Origin: Luidia sarsii
Lineage: Eukaryota; Echinodermata; Asteroidea; Paxillosida; Luidiidae
Direction of reading: 5' to 3'
Assembly: GCA_949987565.1 (NCBI GenBank)
Contig: OX465104.1
Coordinates: forward strand, 7,884,805 to 7,948,804
DNA length: 64,000 bases
In this document: in pieces, positions 11,701 to 23,433 of the stretch
Layout: every line of letters begins with the position of its first letter
How positions within the stretch are numbered: position 1 is the stretch's first letter
The notes under the pieces: generated by a model
Seen by the model: only the letters and a program-made list of their open reading frames with translations
Told to the model about the DNA's origin: nothing
Databases searched by the model: none
Translations under genes and position numbers: made by a program

Positions 11701-14700
11701 CCCAGGGGCATGGCCATTCTCAAGGGCGGGACCTTTCTCAAGGGCGGGACCTTTCTCAGGGGCAGAACCTTTCTCAGGGGCAGAACCTTTCTCAAGGGCG
11801 GGACCTTTCTCAGGGACAGGACCTTTCTTAAGGGCAGGACCTTTCTCAAGGGCAGGACCTTTCTCAAGGGCGGGACCTTTCTCAAGGGCAGGACCTTTCT
11901 CAAGGGCAGGACCTTTCTCAAGGCAGGACCTTTCTCAAGGGTGGGACATTTCTCAAGGGCAGGACCTTTCTCAAGGCAGGACATTTCTCAAGGTTGGGAC
12001 CTTTCTCAAGGGCGGACCTTCCTCAAGGGCGGGACCTTTCTCAAGGCAGGACCTTTCTCAAGGCGGGACCTTTCTCAAGGCAGGACCTTTCTCAAGGCGG
12101 GACCTTTCTCGAGGCAGGACCTTTCTCGAGGCAGGACCTTTCTCGAGGCAGGACCTTTCTCAAGGCGGGACCTTTCTCAAGGCGGAACCTTTCTCAAGGC
12201 GGGACCTTTCTCAAGGCGGGACCTTTCTCAAGGCAGGACCTTTCTCAAGGCGGGACCTTTCTCAAGGCGGGACCTTTCTCAAGGCGGGACCTTTCTCAAG
12301 GCAGGACCTTTCGCAAGGGCAGGACCTTTCTCTGGGGTAGGACCTTTCTCAGGGGCAGGACCTTCCTCAAGGGCAGGACCTTCCTCAAGGTTTGGACCTT
12401 TCTCACAGGCAGGACCATCCTCAAGGGCAGGAGAAATGTCCTACTAATGTACATGTAATGTACATGTAGGATCTGGTAACATCAGTCCCTCTAAATGTTT
12501 GAGATTATCATTGTAGTAATTTAAGTCAGTGTGCTGTGTGCCACATTTTTGTAGCACAGCACCAGGTACATGTACACGTATCTTGTGCTTGTGGCATATT
12601 GAATCAACCACTGCAATCATACAACCTGACCTAGTTTTCCGAATCCCAGCGAGGGTACTTGCGGGAGAGAGAGAGAGGAAGTTAAGCTGATTAGCATCAT
12701 GATATGGAAACAGATACTCATACAGTGCACATGTGCACGCACTGTTACCATCAGTCATAATTAGAGATCAGCTCATTTGTTTTCATTGGTATCGGTACAA
12801 TACATTTTCGATCAGTTGATAACAGACACTAGCGCAAGTACATGTGTACATTAAAGCAGAGATCTCTGGTCCTGATGTACATGTAGATGTGACAGGATTT
12901 CTGTAACTTATTTTGGACATCAGAAAGACACCTAGTGTCACCAGGTGCACCCAAAAATGAGGCCGGAGGACTCAATCAAAGTTTCCTTTATCCCTTTATT
13001 TGCACTCATGCCTCGGGTACGAGCATGGTGAAACTAGAAACAAATTTGACAAGAAATTATAAATTAAGATACGATTTAACTATATTAACGGAGAACAAAT
13101 CTTGGTGACCAGAATGAACTGAATAAATAAATTTGTGTTAAATCTAAATCTTTACAAGCACATAAATTAATCAAGTACATGTATAATCAAAGTTAACTTA
13201 CAATCGTTTATAGACCTCTCTATGAGTTATAGACCTCTCTATGACTGAACCAATGTACACACTGTACTCTATGTACTGTACACTGCACTTTCTGACTTAA
13301 CAAAATGCGAATCTAAAAAATGTAGAGGGCCTGGCGTTTCAATCCTGTGTAGCAGGACCTTTCTTGAATGCAGTCAATCTTTAAAGATTGATCGTAAACT
13401 GTTACATTTTCCAATTTAGTCTCTCTTTCTAATATATCAAATGCTAGTGAATCTCGAGCTTTCAACAGATCTCTATGAAGAGGGATTTCCCTAACAAGGG
13501 GGACTCCATTCTTCGAAAGGTTTCGGTCTCAGGTTATTGAGGGAGAGTGTCCAACCTCGTCCATCTTTTAAGACGTGACATCCTGGCCCATCAAGGAGAT
13601 GGGGTTCCTTACATCCCTCTCCCTCCTGTCTTCCTTCCCCCTCCCACTCCTTCCTCCCCTTTCCCTCCTTCTTCCCCTCCCCTCCGCCCCCCCCTTCCCT
13701 TGAGACGTTCACCTGCAAATGCAATTGCCGTTGCCGTTCATCGACGGTGCTCTCTTACAAAAGCCCCCATGATTGCCGGTAATAATGGAGAGGGTACCGT
13801 AGATCAGGGCGATGAAGGTTTGGGGACCAGAGTTTTGGTCGAAGAAAATGGGAGAAAGACGGGCTGAGATGGATATATATGAGAGCCCAGTCCATGAGGT
13901 GAGGCGGAGGATTTGATTTTGGAGGAGGTCCATTAGGGATTGCTCGTGCCCGGAGTGATGGATGACGAGCAGAAGGTAGATGGTTGGGGACTGTATCTAC
14001 ACGTGCATGTAGCTAAGGGTGGGTGTCCCATTAGACATGGATGGTTAGGAATGCACAGATATACCTGTACATGTACTTGTAGTGTACACATGTTCATGTA
14101 CATGTACTGAACATGTGATACTGTAAGTACATGTACATTATGTACTACATGTACAGTGTACATATACATGTACATGTAAACTTGTACATTTGTATAGTGC
14201 ATGTTCACTGTACATGTACAGTACATGTACATGTACATTGTACATGTATGCTGCAAAGTGCACTCGGCCTGCTGGAGTTGTGTACGTGTAGGCCTACTTA
14301 CAGTACAGTACATGTACATGGGCATTTCATATACAATGTACATGTACATGTACATGTCTAGACTCCATTAAAACACATGGAGATCAAGTTTACCGGTTTT
14401 TATGTACTGTACATTGTACATTATACACAATGCATATGCATAAAGGACCATAAGAACCAAATCATCTGCAATATACAGTACATACAGACATACATGTACA
14501 TGTACAGTACATGTATCTACTGTACATGTACATGTACATGTGTACATGTCCCATAGCTGTAGGCAGTTTGGCTGACTGGTTGCACATCCCCACACCATCC
14601 CCAAAGTTGTCAGTCTTCAGCTGTTCTGATCAGCTGTTTTAAACTCGAGGCCAGTCCAGATGATGTGATTTGTGAAGCAAAGCCCTTGCCGGTCTTCCCT

Positions 14701-17700
14701 CTCTTCCTGGTACTAAATGAGACAGATACATGTACCAGTACATTTATTCCTATGGACACGGTCAAGTCTTTTCCTAGAGAAACCTGTGTTCATAGAAATG
14801 TTTGAACAGTTACGACAATAGTCTATCACAGTTGCTCAGGTTAAAAAAAGGGCTGATAACTTCTTTGTACATGTACTTGTAACTTCAGCGGTATTTGGGT
14901 GGCTTCATGATCAAATGACAATATGAATGCAATTTTTCACCATTGCACTGCTTCATCCCATTCCTCCCGTGTCTTCTGAAAAACTCGAATTACTTTTGGC
15001 TTGAATCAAGTTGATCTGGGGTTTGATAGTCATTCCACTATCATCTACATCTACATGTACATGTACATGTATACGTAGCCGTGTTTCCACTGGACTGGAA
15101 TTTAACCGAGATGATGGTTAAATTTCTAATGGTCAAATTTGACTGTCGTTCCCACTTGGACTTTTGAGTCGGTCAATTTAACCGAGACGATGGTTAAAGT
15201 AACCGAGCTGGCAATATAACGGCTCATGAGGGCTAAGGGTCAGCCAGATACACAGCATACATGAACATGTACGTGTGTACATGCACATTTAGCGCGCGAC
15301 ACGAAGCAGACATTGTGCACAGCACGTGTTACGTCATAGGTCGGATGTGGTTTTTTACCGAGTCACGTCTTACTGAATGGTGCATTTCCCCTGGACTAAT
15401 TGGCTCGGTTAAGCTTACCTGGTCACTTTTACTGGGCAGAGGTTGGCCGGAAAAAAGTAACCCTTTGGCTCGGTTAAAGTAACCGAGTAAACGTCTCGGT
15501 TACTTTGACCAAAATAAGTCCAGTGCAAACGCAGCTTTTAACTTCTTCTTCATCTGCTTTTCCCTCTTCTGGTTTTTTTTCCCCCTGGATGTCCCTCCCT
15601 CTCCAGCATGCGCCGGGCGTGCCTAAGATCCTGATCGGCAACCGCCTCCACCTGGCCTACAAGCGCCAGGTCAGCTCGGAGGAGGCCCAGGTCTACGCCA
15701 TCAAGAATGACATGGTCTACTTCGAGGTCAGTCCGCTGTGCGACTTCAACGTGACCGAGTCGCTGACGGAGCTGTCCCGGGTGGTGTTGAAGCGGAACGG
15801 GATGGAGAGGCTCTGGAGGACGAACAAAGGTGAGAGGGAGAGAGAGAGGTTTAGACCCGTGTCGCCTAGTCTCGGCCGGTCAACACACGGCCGATTTCAC
15901 AGAGCGTCCCGGCGCCTCAAGAATCTCTTGAGCGCAGAAGCCTCTCATTGATAGCACGAGCCTCGCCAAATCAGATCAGATTGCAAACCAGTCCCAGTTA
16001 AGAAGCTTTCTGCATTCATCTCCTGATTGTGTCCAAAATTGGCTAGGCATGTAAAATCCTCTAATACTCAGTTTACTAAATTTTCTCAAACCCAATTAGG
16101 AGCTGTTAAATGCTTTTGGACTAATGGTTGTCCTAGCTTCATCCTATTTCTAATTGTTTCTGGGTTTTTTGGTCATGATTTTGCAGAGTTTCGGTGCCTG
16201 AGTACATTTGGATGTGAAAGAAGCTCTCACAAAGTGGTCAAAGATAGGCGTTGTTAGCAAAATAGCCAATAGCAATTTGCAAGTATAACATACAGACATT
16301 TATACATTGTACACACATGTACATCTAAACACATACTGGGGACATTTGTAAAATGATCGGTGTACCTTTGTTACCAAGGAAATTTCTCATGCGTGGTGTT
16401 TTCTGTTAGTGTTACATGTACATGTACACATGTAAGGGGTCTTCATGAAAGAGGGAAAGGAAAAAAATAATGCACATGTACTGGGTACGGTACCGGTACA
16501 CATGTACATCTGTACATGTACAGTATGTTACAATGTACATGTATGTTTATGCAATGGATGGATTGATTGATTTCATATCTTACCCTCATGAACCTCTTGG
16601 TGAAATCTAAGACTGTCACTGAGACATACACTGTACATGTACATCTACTGTAGTGAGTTTTGCCTTTAACTAGGATTATGTACATAAAATGTGTGTGGAC
16701 AAGCGTAGCTAGGAGACAAGGAGTTCTGCCATTTTAGGATTGCACATGGCTACCCATTCATGTACTGTGCGTGGACTTGCATGCATTCCTAGGCCCCACG
16801 GCGTAATGGGACGAACATAGAAATTGCATGTATGCCACATCGCTCTGAGGTGTGCACATACATCTGTCACAACACTCTTGTGGATGAATCCTAGTGAAAT
16901 CTGAGCAAATTTTTCAACAGTTGTCTTAAATTACCGCGGACCGAGCCACGAGCATGAAATTGTAATTTGTAGTCCGTGTGTGGTTGAAACATTGAGAGGA
17001 ATCATGTACAGACGGTAAGCGTCCTGGTGCATACCGTTCATTTCATCCGCGGCCCCAGCCTAATGGGGTTGCGTATGACCAAAGGGCAGATTGGGGAGGG
17101 GGGGGGGGTTGGTAGGAATTGCTCTAAATGCTCTCAACTCCTCCCAGTGGTGCGATAAGCGGCATACTGGTACGAGAGAGGACTTCTGGGCGGAAATGGT
17201 TGAGTGATGGTCGGAGACGTCTTGTCAGAACGACTTGCAGCTCTCAAACGTGAAGGCAGTACATTGCACTGTATCTATTAAACTGATACACGAATGACAT
17301 ATCGTCAGCATTTCCTCCAACTGCGAGATCATTTTCGTATGGTTGTGTGAAAACACACCTAAAAATGGAAATACTGTAAGTATCACTTCATGTTGTCAAT
17401 GTTAACCTCATAGTCACAGACCACCGTATGATATGGTGGTCATCATAGACCACCATATTATACAGTGGACATCATTATGGACCACCGTATGTACATGTAC
17501 ATGTACATGTATCACACAGCGATCATAGTAAACCATCATATCATACATAAATCAATTCTCTGACTTTTGTAGAATGCAATTAGTATTGAACAATCTGCAG
17601 ACTAGAAACCAAACAATACACGTGATCAGTTACATGTACTTTGTTTTATACAACGTTGCTGCAATAATCAAGCAAAACACAATTGATTTCATCAAGTGTT

Positions 17701-20700
17701 TGCCCTTCTCGTCTTGAGGGCAAACTCTCATCAAATTACATTCTCGCTGCCGCAAATCATAGAATATTTACAAAAGCAAAAAGTATTCTGAAATGAAAGG
17801 TCAAATTTCCATTCGCCATGCTAGTGAATCTTGACCGGGAAGAAAATAGGGACTGAAAAGCAAATGAATGGGAATTCAAGTCAATAAATGACAAACTTCA
17901 ATAGCAAATAAATCTTTATGACACATTCATCGTCAGATTCACAAAAAGAGAGAACGAGTGCGATTCTCATTATCAAGTCAGTGTCATCCTATCCAACTAC
18001 CAATGAAATCAGTCATGCAAACTTTATGGTGCGTATCGGTATTTGATGTGACAGTTTCCCTACAAGAGAGATTTAATGTACACTGTTTCTGTGCACGTTG
18101 CAAGCAATATTGATGCCAGATACATGTAATTCCAATAGCATAGGAACTTTGACATGACATACATGAAGAATTGTACTGTACATGTACATGTACATGTACA
18201 GTTATATATACTGTACATTGTACATTTACATGTACTATTATACTGTACATACAGTGTATGTACCTTGTACATGTACATTGTACAAATTTCATGAAACAAA
18301 ACTAAAACATACACGGAAACAGTACATCTCATAAAATGTGATTTCCAAAGAAAATAACTACAGTAGCATACAATAGGGGAATTTATGGCATATTTAACTG
18401 CATACAAATTCCAGGGAGTTTGCGCCAACCACAAACCCGCCATAAACTGCACATAAACCCAATGCTCCCCCATCATCACACCCTAATCCCAAGCCGCGCG
18501 ATCACACTGCTGTAACAACATTGGCAAGCTCACAACTGATACCCTCCCACACTACACCGGCAACTGTTAGCGTAAATACCCCAGACAAACCTCTTCTTTG
18601 CAGATAAACAGAGAGTCGGACCATGGAGGAAGCCTCTTCCATGGTCTGGACCAACCTGTCGCCCAGATAAGACCAGCCCAGGCTGTACCGGGGGTGGGGG
18701 GGAAGGACACTTTGCATAAAGAAGACCGATGGTTCTATCTCGGCCGATGGTTCTATTAATTCAAGCAGATCTCTCCCGCCTCGAATAGCCTGAGGTGATA
18801 GTATGAGTCTTGCATCCACTACAAAGGCATGATTACACTCTGCCTCGGTGTGACTCAGTGCACTGACCCACTTGCTGAAAGAGGGATCACCCAGAGATGC
18901 TCTCCAAACATTGGTCTGACAGTGAAAATAAATAACAGCGAATTGTGTCAGCTTCAATTTTTTTTTCCAAAACAAGCAAGCATGTGATACCCCAATGGAT
19001 CTCCACAAGAGTGCCTGACATTTTTTTCCCCAGCAAAACCTCTTTTTTTTTTTAGAAAGGTTCTGCTGGACATTATTTACATTTGCATTTTGGTCTTTTG
19101 AATCATTAATCAGTTTGCACCATTCTTGTATTACATTACTTTAAGGTGCGAAAGAAAATGAAACATTTGTGAATCTTAAGCTCCTTCTAAGTTCCCTTAT
19201 GAATTTATTGATTTCTTGTGAAATTGTGGGATATCAGTATTCATTAATATGAGGGAGACATTTAAGAATTGGTCGATGGTTCAGTCATGGTGATCCATGT
19301 AGTATAAGGAATTACATTACCTCCATGAATTGTGGCTGTCAGAGGGGCCTACAGGAACTGAGGGACAGTTAAATTGTAATCCATAGTTTGAGATTTTTTC
19401 ACAAAATCATTTGGGGAATCTATAGCTGGAATGAGGAAACCCAAAGAAAGGTAATTGCAAACAGCAGAATTAAATTGCAATGCTACATGGATCTACGTGC
19501 ATACATGTACGTACATGAATATGTACATGTATGTACACACATACATGTACCAAATTTTGTATCCTTGTGGAGACATTGCTTTGTTATCGTGCAGTATACA
19601 ATCGAGTGAGAAACAAGGTTTCAAAAATGCTCCCATTTCAACCAAATTCACTTTCCTGGGTAGAAATTTGGACCGTACCGTATGTCCCTTATATGTATAT
19701 AACACTCCAATTTGCGACGTCTTCTTACCCATCACAAATTTCCCGTTATTGAGTTATTTCCAAATATCAGTTTCGTGAAAACCTTGTGGAGACCTACATA
19801 CATTGTACATGTACACACCTTCGTGTACAGTTGTAGGTATCCACAAGGCACTAGATTCGCGCCCTTGTTTACATGGTAACAGTTTATATTTACAATTACA
19901 TTACACTGCACAACATTGGATTACTCTCAGTCTGTTGCTTGTCAGCTGAAATCAATGATTTACAAATCAATAGCAATTTTTCAATTTATTTTCAATGAAT
20001 CAGAATTTTGTTTTATATACCGTACATACATGTACGAGTATGAGGTTCATCTGTGCAGACTGCAGACACTGTGTACCAGCACTGTATCACAGGCACATAT
20101 GCATTGCACATAAAACATATGGCTCTCAGATAGTGACTGACTTGAATTGAAGATCCTTGGTTAACTCCATGCTCTGTGCTCATATCGGACTGAGTTATTC
20201 CAGCTGTAATCCATATCGGCGCATTAAATACACAGCAGTCAACAAATTGGCACGGAATTCAAATTGGCACGGAATTCTACCCCGTCGTACCGCTGGGCAC
20301 GGTTGTACACAGACGCCTGCAACCAACCGTGCATTGGAATAATGCACTGCAGTTCACAGTATTTATACAACCAGCGTGGTTCTTCCATCTGTCTTCACAG
20401 GGCGGTTTTGAGTGTCTTAAAACAACCCTCAGGTCGTTTGGATACCATACCGCCGGTCAAATGATGTCCCGAAATATGGAATGTTGGAATGGACAGGAAT
20501 GATGTTTATAGAACTTGGCCTTGGAATTTCCGGGGGGGGGGGGGGGGAGTTCGTGCAGGGAAGGGATGATAAACCAATGTGGGAATCGTGTTCAAAGTCT
20601 GCTTAATTAGTTTTCTAAACATTGACCTTAACGAAGGTTCCTTAGTCATGCTCTAATTCACACTTGATTTGGCCTAAAACTGAACAGGGTAGTCTAATGG

Positions 20701-23241
20701 AGGGGGGGGGGAAAGTAAATTTCTAGTTAATGTCGTCCTTGTGTTACAAAGAATTGGGATTTTCCTTTCGTCTGTTTTTCTTGTGATGCAAATTTCTTTA
20801 AAATTTATCCCTTTTTTCTATTTTTTGTCATTTGTTGAAAAAAAGCTTGAATGTTTACAGTGGAAAGTCGCTTAACCAAATGCCGATTAACATACACATT
20901 CAGCTATAACGAACATTCCCTTTGGCTCCCGACGTACATGTATGCATCCGTGGATATGCGGCGGCAACTGCTATAACGAATTACCGCTATACCGAACAAT
21001 TTTTATGGATCCCGTGATGTTCGTTATAGCGACGTTCCATGACCAGTAGTATACATTTTTATCTTCATTTCATGATGCTTTTTGATACTCTCTGTAGTAT
21101 TCCACTCTAATTTAGTGTTAGGCCTTAGAGTAAGGGTAGGAAAAATATGGGTTTGGAAACGTTTTTTTTTAAATTAATTACATTTGTGTACATCCAGTCT
21201 CTCTACTGAGCTAACAGTAAGTAAATACCTGTACAATTGACCAACTCTGACCATTTGCTCTCATAAATTAAACAAGATTAACCAACTAGGCAACCACCCT
21301 GTCAAACCCCCCCCCCAAAAAAAAAACACACACAAAAACAAAAACCTTGGTATATCATGTGTCTCAAGGGTTAATTTTAGCATTGCATTTTCCCATTTGT
21401 GTCAGAGCCAGATTGTCGGCAATAAATCACCAAACTGTGGTCTAAAATATTTATCGTGGAAATCGGGAGCATGCAATTAGAAGTTTGATGCTGCGAGGTC
21501 AACAAAGCCGCATCTACTACGGGCCGGCCCAGTCGCTTTGATACAAGACTACGTCCTCCATCTTCAGCCAGCATCCTTCCTTCCCCTGGCTTCCTGCTGG
21601 TCTTAGGGCTTCTCCTAAGCCTGAGCCGTGTGATTGATGTCCAATTAGATATCTTCCTAACTCCCCCTGCATCAGCTCAGTCCCAGGAGAGAGAGACAGA
21701 GAGAGAGAGAGACAGAGATACAGAGAGAGAGAGTCGGTGATGAATTTCCTGACAACTCCCACAAAGAACTCCCTGTTAATCTTCCTTCCTCTCAAGTGAT
21801 AGGCCGATGTGGACGTTGCATTTTTTTTTTTCCCGGGCGTTATCTGGGCTCTGCTTATTCTAGGAGCTAATCTGGCAGGCTTTTAATTTCCTTGCTGTTT
21901 GAGGCCTCGGGGATGTTGACTCTGCCACAAGGATTCCATTAGTGAATCAAAATTCCTGCCAAGCTATTGAAAAGGATTCCAAGATAAAAAGCACTTGATG
22001 GATGGAATTCATTTCTTGTCCTGTGCCCAATTTCTTACCGCTTTTTACTTCACACAGATTTTCTCCAGCATAAAAAGCGTTGCTTACCGAAACCAGTTTG
22101 CCTGCCAAACCTTGTATTTTACGCTCAACAAACAATAGTCAAGCAACTAGGCAAAACCAATTTCAGTGAAAAATCCTATGGCAATATGATTTGTTATTAA
22201 GTTCAACTAACCTCAAAATTTAGTGGGCCTGACGTTTCAATCCTAGTAGGACCTTTCTCATAGGCAGAGAGAAAGGTCCTGCAAGGATCGAAACATCAGG
22301 CCCACTAAATGTTGAGATTTGCATTTTGGTAATTTCAGTCAGTACTCAGTAAGCAGTTTGCAACATTTTTGTATGTATCACTTTAAGTTCAACTAACAAC
22401 GACTTTTTCATGAATGATTGTTCGAAAAAAGCAATCCTAGCAGGACCTTTCTCTAAGGCAGAAGGGGATCTTGATTTTTCGTGTAGGTTTATATTGTAGG
22501 CCCTAAATTAACATAGGTTCTGATGTAATAATTTTTACCGTTTAGTGATAAATAGTCTTTGCATTTATGTTTACAAACTTTACATTGGATTACCGTTGGT
22601 GAACAGTTGGTCCTGTGGTACATACAGTAGCATCTAATTGCGAATTTCATAGTATTGATCAAAATCCCCACCTTCACCTGCTGAGGGATTTATGCCAAGC
22701 ACAGGTACAGTATCTGACCTCTGACCTCTGTTAAACTTGTGCAGACTTGTGCTGGTACTGTTTTCCTATTCAAACCTGTGAGAGTGTACTCTAAACCATA
22801 ATTGCAAGAGGAAAATCCCTGCATTACCCATACTTTGGGTTTTATGCCTTTGTGTTGTACTCATGCTCAAGTATTTGTACTCATTGCCAAGTACCGGTAA
22901 ATGTCCTCGCACTGGTACTGGTGGAGAAGTACTGCTCTCATCAAGTGTCCTATTCCGATTTTGATTTTGAAGATGGCTTTCCTCTTCTTCTTCTTTGGCC
23001 ACCAGTCTTGAGTCTGCAGGACTACTGCTGCAGGGTCATTGTCAACTGCACCTCGACCTACACCATCGACAAGCTGCCCCTGCCGCCACAGATGAGGTCG
23101 CGCCTGAAGTCGTTCGCCGACGCCAACCACATGAACCGCTACCTGCTTCCTCCACTGGACTTGAGATCCAAGAAGAGGAGAACTATACTCAATGCCATGG
23201 ACCCTCCCTACTCATCTCGGAAGAGCTGCATCATATCGTGA
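5676..23241 (+). CDS. Rab40: Rab40-family GTPase with SOCS box (3' four exons; 5' exon not in window)
   Basis: Exons 5676-5736, 11264-11402, 15607-15829 and 23006-23241 join in phase (tg|g, 0, a|g breaks) and give 219 residues up to the stop. The protein reads as Rab40: switch-region TTILLDG and LELW, the G3 motif DTSGQGRF with Ser where most Rabs have Ala, then [17 protein letters not shown], and [12 protein letters not shown] in place of the usual NKxD motif. A SOCS box follows, with BC box [10 protein letters not shown] and Cul box LPLPP. The last four residues, CIIS, form a CaaX prenylation signal. In the known family, Rab40 proteins sit on membranes and serve as substrate receptors of Elongin B/C-Cullin-5 ubiquitin ligases. 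The N-terminal about 47 residues with the P-loop are missing; vertebrate genes have them in a separate exon, so that exon is probably left of base 1. The C-tail after the SOCS box is short compared with vertebrate RAB40C. Confidence 0.95.
5925..6246. repeat. family D element (piggyBac-like ends)
   Basis: Ends in CCAATGTTGTGTAAGGGCTTTAA and contains ACCTTCTTCAAACTGTATAAG and GTCTCGAGAAAGTCGTGAAAA. The same words appear in reverse orientation in the complete copy at 62418-62795. Its flanks (GGCCCTTTTCCAAAACCTGG and CCGGGTTTTGGAGAAGGGCC) are themselves inverted repeats, so it appears nested in another element. Confidence 0.7.
6300..6360. repeat. (CT)n/(CTGT) simple repeat
   Basis: A run of CTCTCTCTCTGTCTCTCTGT in intron DNA. 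Confidence 0.8.
6820..7165. repeat. (TACATG)n cluster
   Basis: Dense TACATG/GTACAC arrays in the Rab40 intron between 5736 and 11264. Confidence 0.85.
7440..7860. repeat. (TACATG)n and (GTACA)n cluster
   Basis: The densest such block in this intron, including ACATGTACATGTACATGTAC at about 7575-7640 and 7745-7780, and GTACTGTACTGTACAGTACA at about 7805-7830. Confidence 0.9.
9375..9420 (+). other. G-rich tract with G-quadruplex pattern
   Basis: At least four G-runs of three or more bases are separated by one to three bases (GGGGGAGGGGTGGGAAGGGG, then GAGGGGAGGGGGGGGGG). This meets the usual G-quadruplex pattern on the + strand, which is the Rab40 coding strand. Confidence 0.6.
9750..9835. repeat. 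(TACATG)n array
   Basis: ATACATGTACACGTACAATG and related units, with a second short array at 9820-9835. Confidence 0.8.
10225..10290. repeat. (TACATG)n array
   Basis: ACATGTACGTGTACATGTAC and following units. Confidence 0.8.
10690..10970. repeat. (TACATG)n cluster
   Basis: Arrays at 10697-10720, 10729-10780 and 10875-10970, ending about 290 bases before the Rab40 exon at 11264. Confidence 0.85.
11264..11402 (+). CDS. Rab40: Rab40 exon (G3 motif and switch II)
   Basis: Acceptor TCTCCCAG and donor GTGAGA. The exon starts with the last base of Trp and runs [11 protein letters not shown] ... RWIKEINE, ending in phase 0. It is almost identical to vertebrate Rab40 over this stretch. Confidence 0.95.
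11655..12535. repeat. family A element carrying an expanded minisatellite
   Basis: The left flank TTAGAGGGCCTGTTGTTTCA and the right flank TCCCTCTAAATGTTTGAGAT, followed by a GTCAGT end, are the two arms of a family A element. Between them (about 11692-12432) some 40 units of CCTTTCTCAAGGGCAGGA (17-19 bp, with a GCGGGA variant) are in tandem. The unit is the same as the inner part of the family A arm (GCAGGACCTTTCTCAAAGGC). The array keeps several long frames open on both strands; these are not genes. Confidence 0.85.
13318..13380. repeat. family A fragment
   Basis: GAGGGCCTGGCGTTTCAATCC then AGCAGGACCTTTCTTG: one arm only. Confidence 0.6.
13608..13705. repeat. polypyrimidine tract
   Basis: Nearly uninterrupted C/T on the + strand, ending in CCGCCCCCCCCTTCCC. 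Low-complexity intron sequence. Confidence 0.8.
14055..14365. repeat. (TACATG)n cluster
   Basis: Repeated ACATGTAC runs through this stretch, continuing at 14400-14550. Confidence 0.85.
15078..15535. repeat. large foldback element
   Basis: The left end GCCGTGTTTCCACTGGAC is complementary to the right end GTCCAGTGCAAACGCAGC. Internally, TTAACCGAGACGATGGTTAA and AAAGTAACCGAG are mirrored by CTCGGTTAAAGTAACCGAG and CGTCTCGGTTAC. It is about 457 bp and ends 71 bases before the Rab40 exon at 15607, so it lies close to the splice acceptor. Confidence 0.7.
15607..15829 (+). CDS. Rab40: Rab40 exon (G4/G5 region to start of SOCS box)
   Basis: Acceptor CCTCTCCAG and donor GTGAGA. It encodes [16 protein letters not shown] through [20 protein letters not shown] to RLWRTNK, ending one base into a codon. 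A GC-rich coding exon directly follows a large foldback element at 15078-15535. Confidence 0.95.
16405..16545. repeat. (TACATG)n short arrays
   Basis: TTACATGTACATGTACACATG and further short runs to 16545. Confidence 0.7.
18170..18290. repeat. (TACATG)n cluster
   Basis: TGTACATGTACATGTACATG followed by degenerate units. It is one of the last dense array in the left half; such arrays are almost absent from about 20.5 to 49.8 kb. Confidence 0.8.
20857..21045. repeat. Tc1/pogo-like MITE
   Basis: The left end ACAGTGGAAAGTCGCTTAAC and the right end GTTCGTTATAGCGACGTTCC are imperfect inverted repeats, with internal CTATAACGAA words. A CAGTGGAAcctCGcTATAACG-type end is common in pogo/Tc1-like elements of invertebrates. 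The assignment rests on those end motifs only. Confidence 0.5.
21680..21735. repeat. (AG)n simple repeat
   Basis: GAGAGAGACAGAGAGAGAGAG with ACAG interruptions. Confidence 0.85.
22205..22385. repeat. family A element, near complete
   Basis: AATTTAGTGGGCCTGACG ... GGACCTTTCTCATAGGCAG, then AGAAAGGTCCTGCAAGGATC ... GGCCCACTAAATG and the outer arm GCAGTTTGCAACATTTTTGT. A loose half-copy follows at 22436-22465. Confidence 0.85.
23006..23241 (+). CDS. Rab40: Rab40 last exon (SOCS box and CaaX tail)
   Basis: The acceptor is ACCAG at 23005 and the stop is TGA at 23239-23241. It encodes [32 protein letters not shown] and a basic tail ending KSCIIS. The BC box and Cul box of the SOCS domain are both intact. 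Confidence 0.95.
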
Positions 23242-23273
23242 TGACTGTTGAGGGGGGGCTTTTTTTTTTTTAA

Positions 23274-23433
23274 AGGTCAAAGGTCACCTCAGGGTCAGAC
23301 AAGGTCATCCCGAGGTCAAGGTGCGAAACGTCAGGATGCTTCATCGAGGAACTTACGTCGTCGTGTGCTAAACCCAAATTGTAGTGAATGGTCGTGTGCA
23401 TGAAGAAATGCCTTGACCGTTGACCTCTGACCC
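23274..23433. promoter_or_regulatory. cluster of nuclear-receptor half-sites including two DR1s
   Basis: AGGTCAAAGGTCA at 23274-23286 is a perfect DR1. GGGTCA (23292-23297), AGGTCA (23302-23307) and AGGTCA (23313-23318) follow on the same strand. TGACCTCTGACCC at 23421-23433 is a DR1 on the other strand. They start 32 bases after the Rab40 stop. The motif match is direct; any binding is unproven. Confidence 0.35.

Noticed and set aside
11555..12458. Open frames up to 261 codons with repeats such as GPFSRAG and GRTFLKG
   Set aside because: These are the minisatellite inside the family A element read in three frames plus the opposite strand. The unit contains no stops.
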